Origin: Oscillospiraceae bacterium
GTDB taxonomy: Bacteria > Bacillota > Clostridia > Oscillospirales > Ruminococcaceae
Assembly: GCA_017473015.1 (NCBI GenBank)
Contig: JAFUNP010000011.1
Location: forward strand, 1 to 36,110
Direction: 5' to 3'
DNA: 36,110 nucleotides
The translations under genes and the position numbers were made by a program. Under the pieces are notes generated by a model that was not told the origin of the DNA, searched no databases, and saw nothing but the letters and a program-made list of their open reading frames with translations. Of this stretch, positions 6,597 through 15,623 are shown in pieces (the stretch's first letter is position 1; every line of letters begins with the position of its first letter).

Positions 6597-8470
6597 TATA
6601 TCATCAGTTCGCAAATCATATTGCTCAGTTCAGTTGGGTTATCTACTGTCAGTCCTTCTATCAGGCGTGCCTGTGCGTACAGGATTTTTGTGTATTTGTC
6701 CAGCGTATCAGGGTCAGCCAGCAGACTGTTCAGTTTTGCAGCGATAGGGTGGTCTTTGTTGATTTCCATTATCACTTCAGCTTTTGCGCCGGTATTGCCA
6801 GGCATCTGCTGCAGTACCTTTTCCATTTCCAGTGACATAAATCCCTCTGTCACCAGGCATACAGGGTGGGTTTTCAGTCTGTTTGTAAAGCGCACAGCTG
6901 TTACTCTATCGCCCAGTGCTTCTTTCATCACGCCCAGTACAGCAGAGTTTTCTTCGTTGAACCGTTTCAGCCGGTCTTTTTCTTCCTCTGTGTCCAGGTC
7001 CAGATTTTCTGTACTGATATTTGTAAATGTTTTATCTTTATAGCTTGCCAGCACCTGCAGTGCAAACTCATCCACATTTTCTGTCAGGTACAGAATTTCG
7101 TAGCCTTTTTCCTTTACCAGCTCAGTCTGTGGCAGCATATCTATTTTGTCTGCTGTTTCACCACAGGCATAGTAAATAGTGTTCTGGCCTTCTTTCATTC
7201 TGTCGTGATATTCCTGCAATGTAGTCAGTTTTTTGTCATTGGAGGATGTGAACATCACCAGGTCAGCCAGTTTGTCTTTGTTTGTACCGTAATCGTCGTA
7301 CATGCCGAATTTCAGCTGTGTGCCGAATGCAGAGAAAAATTCTTCATAAGCCTCTCTGTCATCCTTCTGCATTTTCAACAGCTCACTGCGGATTTTCTTT
7401 TCAATATTTGTGGCTATGATTTTCAGCTGTCTGTCATGCTGCAGCATTTCGCGGGAAATGTTCAGTGACAGGTCCTCACTGTCCACCAGACCTTTTACAA
7501 AACTGAAATAATCAGGCAGCAGGTCAGCACATTTTTCCATAATCATCACGCCACTGGAATACAGCTGCAGACCTTTTTCAAAGTTTTTGGAATAGTAGTC
7601 AAACGGTGCTCTTTTTGGAATGTACAGCAGGGCAGAGTAGGTGGCATTGCCTTCCACTTTTGTGTGGATAACTCTGGCCGGTTCTTCCCAGTCGCTGTAC
7701 TGGTCACGGTAAAAGCTATTGTATTCTTCTTTTTCTATTTCACTCTTGCTCTTTTTCCACAGAGGAATCATGCTGTTCAGTGTGCGCAGTTCAGTTACTT
7801 TTTCATATTCATCTTCGCTGCCTTCTTTCAGCTTATTTGTTTCCCACATCATTCTGATTGGATAGCGGATAAAGTCAGAATACTTTTTAACCAGTGACAT
7901 TATTGTGTACTGTTCCAGAAAGTCGGAATAGTTTTCATTTTCTGTGTCATCTTTTATGTGGATAATTATTTTTGTGCCGAAATCATCCTTGAAGCATGGC
8001 TCGATTGTGTATCCGTCCACGCCGGAAGATGACCATGCATAAGCCTGGTCTGCGCCGTAAGCACGGCTTTTCACCACCACATTGTCACTTACCATAAATG
8101 CAGAATAGAAGCCAACACCGAACTGACCTATAATATTCACATCGTCAGATTTGTTTTCGGTTTTGAAATCCAGACTGCCACTTCTGGCGATAGTGCCCAG
8201 GTTTGTTTCCAGCTCTTTGTCTGTCATACCACAGCCGTTGTCTTCGATAGTCAGTGTGCGGTGGTCTTTGTCAATTGACAGCATAATCTGATAATCTTCT
8301 CTGTTCAGCGTAATGCTGTCATCGGTAAGAGAACGAAAATACAGCTTGTCCAATGCGTCACTGGCGTTGGAAATCAGCTCTCTCAGGAATATCTCTTTGT
8401 GTGTATAGATGGAATTAATCATCATATCCATCAGTTTTTTACTTTCAGCTTTAAATTGTTTCTTTGCCAT
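6596..8470 (-). CDS. htpG: Molecular chaperone HtpG (Hsp90)
   Basis: An ATP-dependent cytosolic chaperone of 624 aa, the usual length for bacterial Hsp90. The N-terminal GHKL ATPase domain contains ELISNASDALDKL (catalytic Glu and Mg-binding Asn), DNGCGMT and GQFGVGFYSAFMV. The middle domain contains NISREMLQHDRQLK with the conserved Arg. The C-terminal dimerisation domain is present, without the eukaryotic MEEVD tail. The start has GAGGTG upstream. A CIRCE operator and a consensus promoter lie just upstream, so it should be HrcA-repressed and heat-inducible. It is a single gene. Confidence 0.97.
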   Translation of the reverse strand: MAKKQFKAESKKLMDMMINSIYTHKEIFLRELISNASDALDKLYFRSLTDDSITLNREDYQIMLSIDKDHRTLTIEDNGCGMTDKELETNLGTIARSGSLDFKTENKSDDVNIIGQFGVGFYSAFMVSDNVVVKSRAYGADQAYAWSSSGVDGYTIEPCFKDDFGTKIIIHIKDDTENENYSDFLEQYTIMSLVKKYSDFIRYPIRMMWETNKLKEGSEDEYEKVTELRTLNSMIPLWKKSKSEIEKEEYNSFYRDQYSDWEEPARVIHTKVEGNATYSALLYIPKRAPFDYYSKNFEKGLQLYSSGVMIMEKCADLLPDYFSFVKGLVDSEDLSLNISREMLQHDRQLKIIATNIEKKIRSELLKMQKDDREAYEEFFSAFGTQLKFGMYDDYGTNKDKLADLVMFTSSNDKKLTTLQEYHDRMKEGQNTIYYACGETADKIDMLPQTELVKEKGYEILYLTENVDEFALQVLASYKDKTFTNISTENLDLDTEEEKDRLKRFNEENSAVLGVMKEALGDRVTAVRFTNRLKTHPVCLVTEGFMSLEMEKVLQQMPGNTGAKAEVIMEINKDHPIAAKLNSLLADPDTLDKYTKILYAQARLIEGLTVDNPTELSNMICELMI

Positions 8471-8495
8471 TTCTGAAGTTCACCTCTGATAATAA

Positions 8496-8522
8496 TTAGC
8501 ACTCTAAATGCTCGACTGCTAA
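8496..8522 (-). promoter_or_regulatory. CIRCE operator (HrcA binding site) of htpG
   Basis: TTAGCACTC-N9-GACTGCTAA matches the CIRCE consensus TTAGCACTC-N9-GAGTGCTAA with a single mismatch. It is placed immediately downstream of the htpG promoter. Confidence 0.92.
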
Positions 8523-8524
8523 TT

Positions 8525-8553
8525 ATTATAACTCTAAATAAGAAAGTTTGCAA
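8525..8553 (-). promoter_or_regulatory. htpG promoter
   Basis: On the minus strand: -35 TTGCAA (8548-8553), 17-bp spacer, -10 TATAAT (8525-8530), two bases upstream of the CIRCE element. Confidence 0.82.
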
Positions 8554-8615
8554 TAGCTTTGACATTTTTTTCATATTTTTTCACATTTGCTGTTTTAAAT
8601 ATGTTCTGCATATGG

Positions 8616-8621
8616 TATACT
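8616..8621 (+). promoter_or_regulatory. Extended -10 of the pyruvate-kinase-C-like gene
   Basis: TGG-TATACT is an extended -10. The possible -35 TTTAAA (8594-8599, 16-bp spacer) is weak. The same TGG-TATACT element occurs at 12353-12361 and, on the minus strand, near 21769. Confidence 0.5.
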
Positions 8622-8666
8622 TTAATTAATATATATGTATCGTACATAAAAGAAAGGGAAAAAACT

Positions 8667-9239
8667 ATGTCTGTAACATTATTTGAAAACAAAGGCTATG
8701 AAAACACACTGAAAACAGCCCAGCTGGCTGCTGAATATGCCAAAGAGCATGGTCTGAAATATGTGGTTCTGGCATCAAAAACAGGTTTCACCATCGATAT
8801 TTTTATGGATGTTTTTGCAAAAGCCGGCGTGGAAGTAAAATTTGTCAGCGTTACACACTGCTATGGCGATATGGGCCCTGGCCAGTGCGAAATGAGCCTG
8901 GAAAAACGCAAAGAACTGACTGACAAAGGCGTTACTGTTATCACTGCTACACACGCACTGTCTGGTGCTGAAAGGGGCATCGTAAACAGATACGGCGGTG
9001 TTACACCTGCAATCCTTATGGCTGACACACTGAAAATGCTGGGTCAGGGTATGAAAGTAGGTGTTGAAATCTCGCTGATGGCAATGGACAACGGCGCTGT
9101 ACCATACGGTGAAGAAATCATCGCAGTGGGTGGCTGCGGTCACGGTGCAGACTATGCCATTACTCTTATTCCTGGTCATTCCAACAACCTGTTTGAAACA
9201 AAGGTTATTGATATTATCTGCAAACCAAGAATTTCATAA
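8667..9239 (+). CDS. Pyruvate kinase C-terminal-domain-like protein
   Basis: A 190-aa stand-alone protein resembling the C-terminal alpha/beta domain of pyruvate kinase, without the catalytic barrel. Matching features are the N-terminal helix (NTLKTAQLAAEYAKEHGLKYVVLASKTG), the Rossmann-like strands VKFVSVT and VTVITATHALSGAERGI, and a C-terminal VAVGGCGHGADYAITL region. Related free-standing proteins occur in archaea and Firmicutes without an assigned function. I start at ATG 8667 because of the AGAAAGGGA ribosome site; the open frame continues upstream over promoter sequence. Single gene with its own terminator. Confidence 0.72.
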   Translation: MSVTLFENKGYENTLKTAQLAAEYAKEHGLKYVVLASKTGFTIDIFMDVFAKAGVEVKFVSVTHCYGDMGPGQCEMSLEKRKELTDKGVTVITATHALSGAERGIVNRYGGVTPAILMADTLKMLGQGMKVGVEISLMAMDNGAVPYGEEIIAVGGCGHGADYAITLIPGHSNNLFETKVIDIICKPRIS

Positions 9240-9249
9240 TAAGCATAAT

Positions 9250-9280
9250 AAAAAGGCAGGGGAACCTGCCTTTTTGTTTT
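9250..9280. terminator. Bidirectional terminator
   Basis: AAAAAGGCAGG/CCTGCCTTTTT (9250-9260 with 9265-9275), GGAA loop, T-rich on both sides. It separates two convergent genes. Confidence 0.85.
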
Positions 9281-9291
9281 CGATATGTCTA

Positions 9292-9996
9292 TTATTCTCT
9301 GCACTTGTCGATAAAGTATCTGAACAGATTGCGGTACATTTCCATATCCTGCATTCTTTCAGGATGCCACTGCATACAGATGATAGAACCGTCTGCATTT
9401 TCCATTGCTTCCGGAATACCATCAGGTGCACGGCCTGTGATTGTAAAACCTTCTGCCAGGTCTTTTACAGCCTGATGATGAGATGTGTTTACTTTCACAT
9501 CCTTGTGCTGACCCAGTATTTTCGCCAGCAGACTGTCAGGGTTCAGGGCAACTGTATGGTAGTTTTCTACGCCGCCCTCCAGCATGGAGTGATTCTGCTG
9601 TGTTTCGTACTGTGTAGGAATATCCTGGTACAGAGTGCCGCCGTACAGCACATTCATTATCTGCATGCCGCGGCATATAGCCAGTATAGGCTTGCCCTGT
9701 TTTACAGCTTCTTTAATCAGTTCCATATCGTATTCGTCTTCAAAGCGGAATGTGCTGCCGCATACATCCATTTTTTCTTCGCCGTACAGTTCAGGTGCTA
9801 CATCAGCACCGCCAGGTACCAGCAGACCGTCCAGCATGCTTACTATCTGTGCGCAGTTTGATTTGTCAGAATTGCAGGGCAACAGCACTGCCTCACCGCC
9901 GGCTGCCCACACTGCCTCAGGGTATGTCACTCTCTGGGCGTGGAGTTTGTCATTGAATGCAGTCACTGCAGTTATGCCGATTACAGGTTTTTTCAT
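9292..9996 (-). CDS. Class I glutamine amidotransferase-like hydrolase (peptidase C26, PuuD-like)
   Basis: A 234-aa enzyme of the gamma-glutamyl-gamma-aminobutyrate hydrolase family, which cleaves gamma-glutamyl amides. The catalytic Cys108 is in ILAICRGMQ. The His/Glu pair is in MQWHPERM near the C-terminus. LVPGGADVAPELYGE is the family's oxyanion and substrate region, and KVNTSHHQAVKDL is also typical. I start at 9996 because GGAGG lies 8 nt upstream; an upstream in-frame ATG at 10020 would add eight residues spanning that ribosome site. A TTGTTG-16-TATAAT promoter can be read on the minus strand upstream. No putrescine genes are nearby, so the true substrate is open. Confidence 0.85.
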   Translation of the reverse strand: MKKPVIGITAVTAFNDKLHAQRVTYPEAVWAAGGEAVLLPCNSDKSNCAQIVSMLDGLLVPGGADVAPELYGEEKMDVCGSTFRFEDEYDMELIKEAVKQGKPILAICRGMQIMNVLYGGTLYQDIPTQYETQQNHSMLEGGVENYHTVALNPDSLLAKILGQHKDVKVNTSHHQAVKDLAEGFTITGRAPDGIPEAMENADGSIICMQWHPERMQDMEMYRNLFRYFIDKCRE

Positions 9997-10072
9997 GTTT
10001 GATTCCTCCGTTTGTGTCATTATTCATATTATATTATAATTGTGTTGCCGATTACAACAATAAAAAAGACAA

Positions 10073-10117
10073 ATCCCGTCTTGTACTTAATATGAGTACA
10101 AAACGGGATAATTTTTT
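10073..10117. terminator. Bidirectional terminator
   Basis: ATCCCGT (10073-10079) pairs with ACGGGAT (10103-10109), with an inner TTGTACT/AGTACAA pairing. TTTTTTT follows on the plus side and TTTGTCTTTTTT on the minus side, where it ends the DUF2142 gene. Confidence 0.75.
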
Positions 10118-10130
10118 TGTATGGTGTACA

Positions 10131-12212
10131 TTATCTGGCGAAGATAACGATTATTGCATTCAGCAGGGTAAATATATTCAGTGTGAATACTGTATACAAG
10201 ATAAATGGGGATATATCCTTTGATGCAGTTATGTGCTTTGTCTGTCCGGCCAGCAGTGCCAGCGGCAGTACCGGCAGCAGATAACGCCCCTGGAAGCCCC
10301 ATATGTAATTATAGTCCATAGGTGTCCAGGTGATACATCCTACCACCAGTATCCCCAGCGTACACCCGAAAATCCCCAGCGCCAGCAGTCTCTGCCATAT
10401 ATTAAGAACAGGAAGGTCATCTTTTTTTACTATAAAGCCGAACAGCACAGCAACCACAAAACCAATAAGTATCATCGGGTTGATTTCTATTTCAGCCAGA
10501 TGAAGATACCCCAGTCTGCCGCCTATCATTGTTTCGAAATAATAGGTAAAATAGGTAAAGAAAGTGTTTATCACCATTTTCAGCAGCACACCCGGATGTG
10601 CCAGCATATATCCCACTGTGAAGGTGGCAACTGTTTCAGGTACTGCCACTACAGGAACTGTGCTTTCAGCCACAGCACCGGCTGCGCCTGCCACCGCTTC
10701 TACTACAGGTGCGGCTACTTCCACAACAGGTGCTGTCAGCCCCAATGTGGTCCGAACCATAGTCATATTGTAATAGCCGAAATGGGCAAAAGCCATTATC
10801 AGCACAGCTGCTTTATAAATCCAGGCTGTTTTCTTTGTGGCAAAGCGGTCTGCAGGGATGCCCAGTATAAACGCCGGTATCAGCAGGTAAGCAGATTTCA
10901 GCGGTGCAGACAGTACACACAGCACTGCCAGTGCAATCAGTTTTTTATTTGTCAGCTTTTCTTTTGAGAACATGCAGTTCAGACATATAGCTGTCACCAC
11001 AAAGCCGAATGCGATGATAAAGCTGTCATAAGAAACAGATGTGCCGGCGTGTATTGTTATCGGCAACATTGCCAGTGCCACAAAGCCCATTTTCGCAAAT
11101 GGCGCCAGATACCATGCCGCTGTCATCATAATACAGAAGAACAGAACATTCATAAATCGTGCCATAAACGCAGTGGCCACACCGCCCATACCGGTCAGCC
11201 TGCCTATGGTTATACCGGCGGCAGACAGCATATACGGCAGCTTGTACCCGAACAGGTAGTCACATTCTTCGTATACTATGGCATCAGCACCTTCGGCTGT
11301 GTCAGAAAAATGATTCATCATATATCTGTATGTAAATACCGATGTCTGATAATCGGTGAACACACTCTTTGTATCGCACTGTCTTTTGGCCACCACACGG
11401 TACAGGTCATTGTCCACGCCCAGCCATTTGTTTGACAGGTTGTAGGCGGTGTTGTAGTGAGTTTCCTCGTCCGGTGCGGAATATACCGGCAGCACAAACC
11501 GGTACAGGCTGCACACTGTCAGCAGTGTCAGAAATACTGCCAGCACTTTTTTGTCGGGCAGTGCAATAACCAGAAGCATCAGTCCGCCGGCCAGTACGCT
11601 GCACACGGCAGCCACGGTCCAGAAGAATTCAATCGGCTGGTTACCTACTATATCTGCGATAATCAGCATAGCCAGAGAACCGTCAGCCGCTTTGCCGTTT
11701 TCTGTAAACTGACCGAAGCCATCCATTACAGCACTGCTCTTTTTCAGTGTCAGCATCTGACCGCTGGTTACCTGCGGTGTGAGGTATTCAGCCCACACAT
11801 TCACTGTCAGGTCATATTCTTTGTGTTCTGTTAAAGGTGTGTCCAGAGTAAAACCGGTGTAGCTGATGGGATTGATTACACCGAAGTTATTCCGGTAGTC
11901 CATCACCACCATGCCGGTTTCATTGTCCACCATCTGCACATGGAGAGTGCCGTCCAGTGTGTTGTCTATGCGGTTGATATTCAGCCCAAAGCCGTTTACC
12001 GGTCCCTGTACAGTGAAATCCTGGCTGAACACCTGTCCTTCTGCCATAGGAGAGGACAGGCTATCATAATTGTCATTCAACAGCCAGCTCTGGCTTTTGG
12101 AGGGGACCTCCTGCAGATACTGAAACCACACCAGGCCGAACAGCACAAAGCATATCACCGCCGGTGCAGCAAATGAAAATATATATTTGAATATTTTTTT
12201 GAATTTATCCAT
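10131..12212 (-). CDS. DUF2142 polytopic membrane protein
   Basis: A 693-aa integral membrane protein of the DUF2142 family, whose members resemble GT-C type membrane glycosyltransferases. One N-terminal helix (AAPAVICFVLFGLVWFQYL) is followed by a ~170-residue extracytoplasmic beta-rich region, then about ten helices. The motif VYSAPDEETHYNTAYNLSN after the second helix carries the acidic DE/H residues typical of the family. Residues about 490-527 are an Ala/Val/Pro-rich low-complexity insert between helices. I start at ATG 12212, which has GGAG 7 nt upstream; the open frame runs further upstream over AT-rich DNA without support. Single gene; the donor and acceptor are unknown. Confidence 0.78.
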   Translation of the reverse strand: MDKFKKIFKYIFSFAAPAVICFVLFGLVWFQYLQEVPSKSQSWLLNDNYDSLSSPMAEGQVFSQDFTVQGPVNGFGLNINRIDNTLDGTLHVQMVDNETGMVVMDYRNNFGVINPISYTGFTLDTPLTEHKEYDLTVNVWAEYLTPQVTSGQMLTLKKSSAVMDGFGQFTENGKAADGSLAMLIIADIVGNQPIEFFWTVAAVCSVLAGGLMLLVIALPDKKVLAVFLTLLTVCSLYRFVLPVYSAPDEETHYNTAYNLSNKWLGVDNDLYRVVAKRQCDTKSVFTDYQTSVFTYRYMMNHFSDTAEGADAIVYEECDYLFGYKLPYMLSAAGITIGRLTGMGGVATAFMARFMNVLFFCIMMTAAWYLAPFAKMGFVALAMLPITIHAGTSVSYDSFIIAFGFVVTAICLNCMFSKEKLTNKKLIALAVLCVLSAPLKSAYLLIPAFILGIPADRFATKKTAWIYKAAVLIMAFAHFGYYNMTMVRTTLGLTAPVVEVAAPVVEAVAGAAGAVAESTVPVVAVPETVATFTVGYMLAHPGVLLKMVINTFFTYFTYYFETMIGGRLGYLHLAEIEINPMILIGFVVAVLFGFIVKKDDLPVLNIWQRLLALGIFGCTLGILVVGCITWTPMDYNYIWGFQGRYLLPVLPLALLAGQTKHITASKDISPFILYTVFTLNIFTLLNAIIVIFAR

Positions 12213-12332
12213 AAAACTACTCCATAAAAGATTAGTATCTTTTATTATATTATATTTTTCGTCAAAAGGGAATAATATTGCACAAAAATTGCCATATTTC
12301 TGTTTTTTCACACTTTTGTTAATAATTTGTTT

Positions 12333-12361
12333 TTGATTTATATCAGTATATGTGGTATACT
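12333..12361 (+). promoter_or_regulatory. Promoter of the single-pass membrane protein gene
   Basis: -35 TTGATT (12333-12338), 17-bp spacer, extended -10 TGG-TATACT (12356-12361). Confidence 0.65.
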
Positions 12362-12423
12362 TATTGAGTATTAAAATGTAATATTATGTCTTTACAGATT
12401 TTTATATAATATAAGGAGATAAA

Positions 12424-13233
12424 ATGTCAAAGGAAAAAGATGTAAAAATCGAAAAAGCTCAGATAGATTTTGAGCAGGATATGATTGAAATAGAAAAAGC
12501 TGAACGGGAAAGAAAACAGTATACAAGCCCGGGCAGAAAAACACAGAACAAAATCCGCCGCAGAAGAATTATAACAGGTGCAGTTTTCTCTGTGCTGGCA
12601 TTTATCGGTGTGCTGTCCATTATCAGCGGTGTGGTGAAAACCGGCCGGAAAATTCTGGACAACAGCGGTGAAAAACAGGAATACAATAACCTGCTGACTA
12701 CCCTGGTTATGTATGACCCGCTGCCTTTTGAAACACCGGATGCAGCAGACCAGCGTGTACTGCTGGCCAGCAGTGTGTGGGCGGCTATTATGAATGAAGA
12801 TATGACAGTGTATGAAACTAACGAATTCGGCGAAACACTGCTGCCTGCAGTTGATGTGGACAAATATTTTGCCAAAGTTTTCGGTACACAGCTTCAGCTG
12901 ACTCACGGTACATTCACTGATTCCGATGTGGAGTTTGTATACAACGCTGAAAAAGCCGCATATATTATCCCTGCCACAAACTTCCCTACAGGCTTTGCTC
13001 CACAGGTAGAAAAAATCAAGACTTCATTCAGTGAAAAAACTGTAACTGTGGGTTATCTGTCACCGCGGACATCCTGGGCAGATACCAGCGAAAGAACTGT
13101 TTCCAAATATGTGGACTACATTTTTGAAAAACAGGACGGTCAGTTTGCTTTGGTGGCTATCCGCGAAAGCGCAATGAAAGTAGAACTGCCACAGGTTTCA
13201 CCTACACCTGACCTGGCGCAGACAACCAACTGA
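12424..13233 (+). CDS. Single-pass membrane protein of unknown function
   Basis: I do not recognise the family. The 269-aa product has a charged cytoplasmic N-terminus of about 48 residues (Lys/Glu-rich, then a basic RRRR stop), one membrane helix (IITGAVFSVLAFIGVLSIISGVV, about 50-72) and a ~195-residue extracytoplasmic domain containing YDPLPFETPD near residue 97 and a C-terminal PQVSPTPDLAQTTN tail. The topology is N-in, C-out, as in small divisome or wall-associated anchors, but no specific link can be claimed. AAGGAG ribosome site; single gene with its own promoter and terminator. Confidence 0.75.
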   Translation: MSKEKDVKIEKAQIDFEQDMIEIEKAERERKQYTSPGRKTQNKIRRRRIITGAVFSVLAFIGVLSIISGVVKTGRKILDNSGEKQEYNNLLTTLVMYDPLPFETPDAADQRVLLASSVWAAIMNEDMTVYETNEFGETLLPAVDVDKYFAKVFGTQLQLTHGTFTDSDVEFVYNAEKAAYIIPATNFPTGFAPQVEKIKTSFSEKTVTVGYLSPRTSWADTSERTVSKYVDYIFEKQDGQFALVAIRESAMKVELPQVSPTPDLAQTTN

Positions 13234-13238
13234 TAATT

Positions 13239-13270
13239 AATACCGCAGCACAGTCTGCGGTATTTTTTAT
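13239..13270 (+). terminator. Intrinsic terminator
   Basis: AATACCGCAG/CTGCGGTATT (13239-13248 with 13255-13264) followed by TTTT. Confidence 0.85.
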
Positions 13271-13298
13271 GGACAAAACGGAAAAGTTATGCTAAAAT
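13270..13298 (+). promoter_or_regulatory. Promoter of the proS T-box transcript
   Basis: -35 TGGACA (13270-13275), 17-bp spacer, extended -10 TG-C-TAAAAT (TAAAAT at 13293-13298). Confidence 0.65.
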
Positions 13299-13311
13299 AG
13301 CTGTAAATGTT

Positions 13312-13570
13312 ATGAACGGAAACAGTAGCTGTCTGCCACTGCCAGAGAAAAGCCGGTTGGTGCAAGGCTTTCAGATGCGTACACAGTGAACCAGTCCGGG
13401 AGCAGCAGGGGAGAAAGTCTCACAGAGAAAACCCCTGACGGTGGCCTCCGTTATCAGTGGCATGCAGGTGACAGCCTGCAAAGAGTGCAGATTATTTATC
13501 TGAATTTAGGTGGTACCGCGGATTTTATTCGTCCTAAGCATAGCTCATGCTGTGCCTGGGGCTTTTTTAT
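13312..13570 (+). ncRNA. T-box leader (proline) of proS
   Basis: A tRNA-sensing riboswitch. Stem I carries the CCAGAGAA bulge region and the distal loop AGCCGGTTGGTGCAAGGCT. The specifier loop reads GTGAA-CCA with the Pro codon CCA at 13391-13393. The conserved T-box AGGTGGTACCGCGG is at 13508-13521. The terminator stem (CCTAAGCATAGC with GCTGTGCCTGGG, ending near 13561, then CTTTTTT) would form when tRNA-Pro is charged. Uncharged tRNA-Pro should stabilise the antiterminator and raise ProS synthesis. Confidence 0.93.
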
Positions 13571-13626
13571 TGCCTGAATGCCCCGGAATTAAAAATCAAC
13601 AGGGCAAAAGAAAGGGAGCAAAAAAA

Positions 13627-15351
13627 ATGAAACTGAAAAATCTTGTAGGACAGAGATTTAAAGAAAGACCGGCAGACTGCGCCACAGACAGCCACGCATT
13701 TATGGTGCGCGGAGTTTATATGAAAATCGTAAGCAACGGTATTTTTTCTGAATATCCTGTTCTGCGCCGCATCACATCAAAAATTGAAAAAATTATCAGA
13801 GAAGAAATGGACGCTATAGATGGTCAGGAGGTTCTGTTTCCAGTGGTAATGCCGGCAGAACTTTGGGAGGAATCCGGCAGATACAGCTCTGTGGGCAGTG
13901 AGCTGGTGCGTTTTGCTGACAGACACAAAGCCCCTATGGTACTGGGTATGACACATGAAGAAGCCGCAGTACAGCTTGTGAGGGAGTATGGTCAGTCATA
14001 TCAGCGGTATCCGTTTATGATTTACCAGATGCAGCGCAAATTCCGCGATGAAGCCAGACCTCGTGCCGGTATGATTCGTGTGCGAGAATTCACCATGAAA
14101 GATGCTTATTCTTTCCACACAACACAGAAAGACCTGGAAGAATACTATCAGCGCTGTTTTGATGCATACCACAATGTTTTCCGCCGCACAGGTGTACCAC
14201 AGGTTATCTCCGTGGCATCTGACTCCGGCATGATGGGCGGCAGCGTGTCTCATGAATATATGCTGCTGAATGAAATTGGTGAAGATTCCATCGTTATATG
14301 TAATGAATGTGATTACAGGGCGAATATGGAAGCTGCTGCAAACATAGTTGACAACGGCACACCTGATGCACTGAAGGAACTGGTTTGCGTATCCACACCT
14401 GACTGCAAAACCATCGAAGATGTGTGTGCTTTCCTGGGCACTGATGTGAAAAAATCCTGTAAAGCGGTAGTTTATCAGAAAAATTGTGACGACAGCTATG
14501 TGGTGGCTTTTACCAGAGGTGATTACGAGGTGAATGAAACCAAGCTGAGAAACCTGGCAGGTGCTGAAATTCATCCGGCTGTAATAACAGATAATTCTGT
14601 ACTGACAGCAGGTTATATCGGTCCTTACGGCATTTCTGATAAAGCTGAATACTATTTTGATGTTTCACTCAAAGGTATTTCTGCTCTTGTTGCAGGCGCA
14701 AACAAAGAGGGCTATCACTACACAGGTCTTAATCTGGAAAGAGAACTGGGTGAAGTGAACTATGTGGATATTTCCAAAGTACAGGAAGGCGGCATCTGTC
14801 CTCACTGTGGTAAACCTGCCATCAGCATAAAAAGAGGTATAGAAGTGGGCAATATCTTCCAGCTGGGTGATAAATATACAAAAACCATGGGTATGACCTA
14901 CACAGATAAAGACGGCGTGGTCAAACATCCGATAATGGGCTGTTACGGCATAGGTGTAGGCCGTCTGGCGGCCAGCATCTGTGAAGAATACCACGATGCA
15001 TACGGTCCTGTATGGCCGATTTCTATTGCTCCGTGGGAAGTTCATCTGTGCTGTCTGCGCGCTGATGATGAAACAGTAAAAGGTGTGGCAGACGACCTGT
15101 ATGAAAAACTGAAAGCTGCCGCCACAGAGGTAATCTATGATGACAGACGGGGTGTACGCCCAGGTGAAATGTTTGCTGACGCAGACCTGCTGGGTGTTCC
15201 TGTGCGCGTGGTTGTGAGCCTGAAAAATATAAAAGAAGGCAAAGTGGAAATCTCCACAAGAGACAAATCCGTAAAAACATCTGTTGATATTGATGAAGCT
15301 GTGGAATATATAATCAATCTGAAAAATCAGCTGTATGCACAGCTGGGTTAA
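13627..15351 (+). CDS. proS: Prolyl-tRNA synthetase
   Basis: Charges tRNA-Pro; class II synthetase of the bacterial type with an editing insertion, 574 aa (usual 565-575). Motif 2 is in FRDEARPRAGMIRVREFTMKDAYSFH. The TxE-type active site is MTHEEAA. Motif 3 is GIGVGRLAASICEE. The insertion (about 220-400) contains a CNECDY...CPHCGKP cysteine pattern. The anticodon-binding domain fills the last ~100 residues. The true start is ATG 13627, after AGAAAGGGAG; the open frame extends back into the T-box terminator and that part is not coding. Regulated by the T-box upstream. Confidence 0.97.
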   Translation: MKLKNLVGQRFKERPADCATDSHAFMVRGVYMKIVSNGIFSEYPVLRRITSKIEKIIREEMDAIDGQEVLFPVVMPAELWEESGRYSSVGSELVRFADRHKAPMVLGMTHEEAAVQLVREYGQSYQRYPFMIYQMQRKFRDEARPRAGMIRVREFTMKDAYSFHTTQKDLEEYYQRCFDAYHNVFRRTGVPQVISVASDSGMMGGSVSHEYMLLNEIGEDSIVICNECDYRANMEAAANIVDNGTPDALKELVCVSTPDCKTIEDVCAFLGTDVKKSCKAVVYQKNCDDSYVVAFTRGDYEVNETKLRNLAGAEIHPAVITDNSVLTAGYIGPYGISDKAEYYFDVSLKGISALVAGANKEGYHYTGLNLERELGEVNYVDISKVQEGGICPHCGKPAISIKRGIEVGNIFQLGDKYTKTMGMTYTDKDGVVKHPIMGCYGIGVGRLAASICEEYHDAYGPVWPISIAPWEVHLCCLRADDETVKGVADDLYEKLKAAATEVIYDDRRGVRPGEMFADADLLGVPVRVVVSLKNIKEGKVEISTRDKSVKTSVDIDEAVEYIINLKNQLYAQLG

Positions 15352-15383
15352 CAGAATATCTGTTAAACATAAAGTTAAAATGA

Positions 15384-15418
15384 AAGCCTCTCTATGGTTT
15401 GACCATAGGGAGGCTTTA
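15384..15418 (+). terminator. Terminator after proS
   Basis: AAAGCCTC(T)C-TATGG...CCATA-GGGAGGCTTT stem (about 15384-15418) with a TTTGA loop. The T-tract after it is poor, so termination strength is uncertain. Confidence 0.6.
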
Positions 15419-15462
15419 AATCTGTCTGGTAAATTGGGATTTATTTGCCAGTTTGTGATATA

Positions 15463-15623
15463 AAAAATGGCTCCCTTGTGTAAAGGGAGCTGTCAGCGAA
15501 GCTGACTGAGGGATTGTAATAGTTGACTTTATTTTTTGTTAATGAGCTTTTCGGTTCAATTTTCATAACAACAACCCCACAACCGCAAGCGTTCCCCCTC
15601 CACTTACACAGGGGATGCTTTTT
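15463..15623. repeat. MITE-like imperfect inverted-repeat element, non-coding
   Basis: The 392-nt gap between proS and the cardiolipin synthase gene holds no gene, but it does hold this element. Its ends are related and inverted: GCTCCCTTGTGTAA on the left, and GCATCCCCTGTGTAA on the complement of the right end (about 15604-15618). It contains nested hairpins CTCCCTTGTGTAAAGGGAG and GTCAGCGAAGCTGAC, then CTGAGGGATTG. Repeats with this left end are frequent in gut Clostridia genomes. Target-site duplications are not clear. Confidence 0.6.

Noticed and set aside
13510-13626. Upstream in-frame extension of the proS reading frame
   Set aside because: It lies inside the T-box core and terminator. 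The ATG at 13627 has a good ribosome site and begins at the conserved ProS N-terminus.
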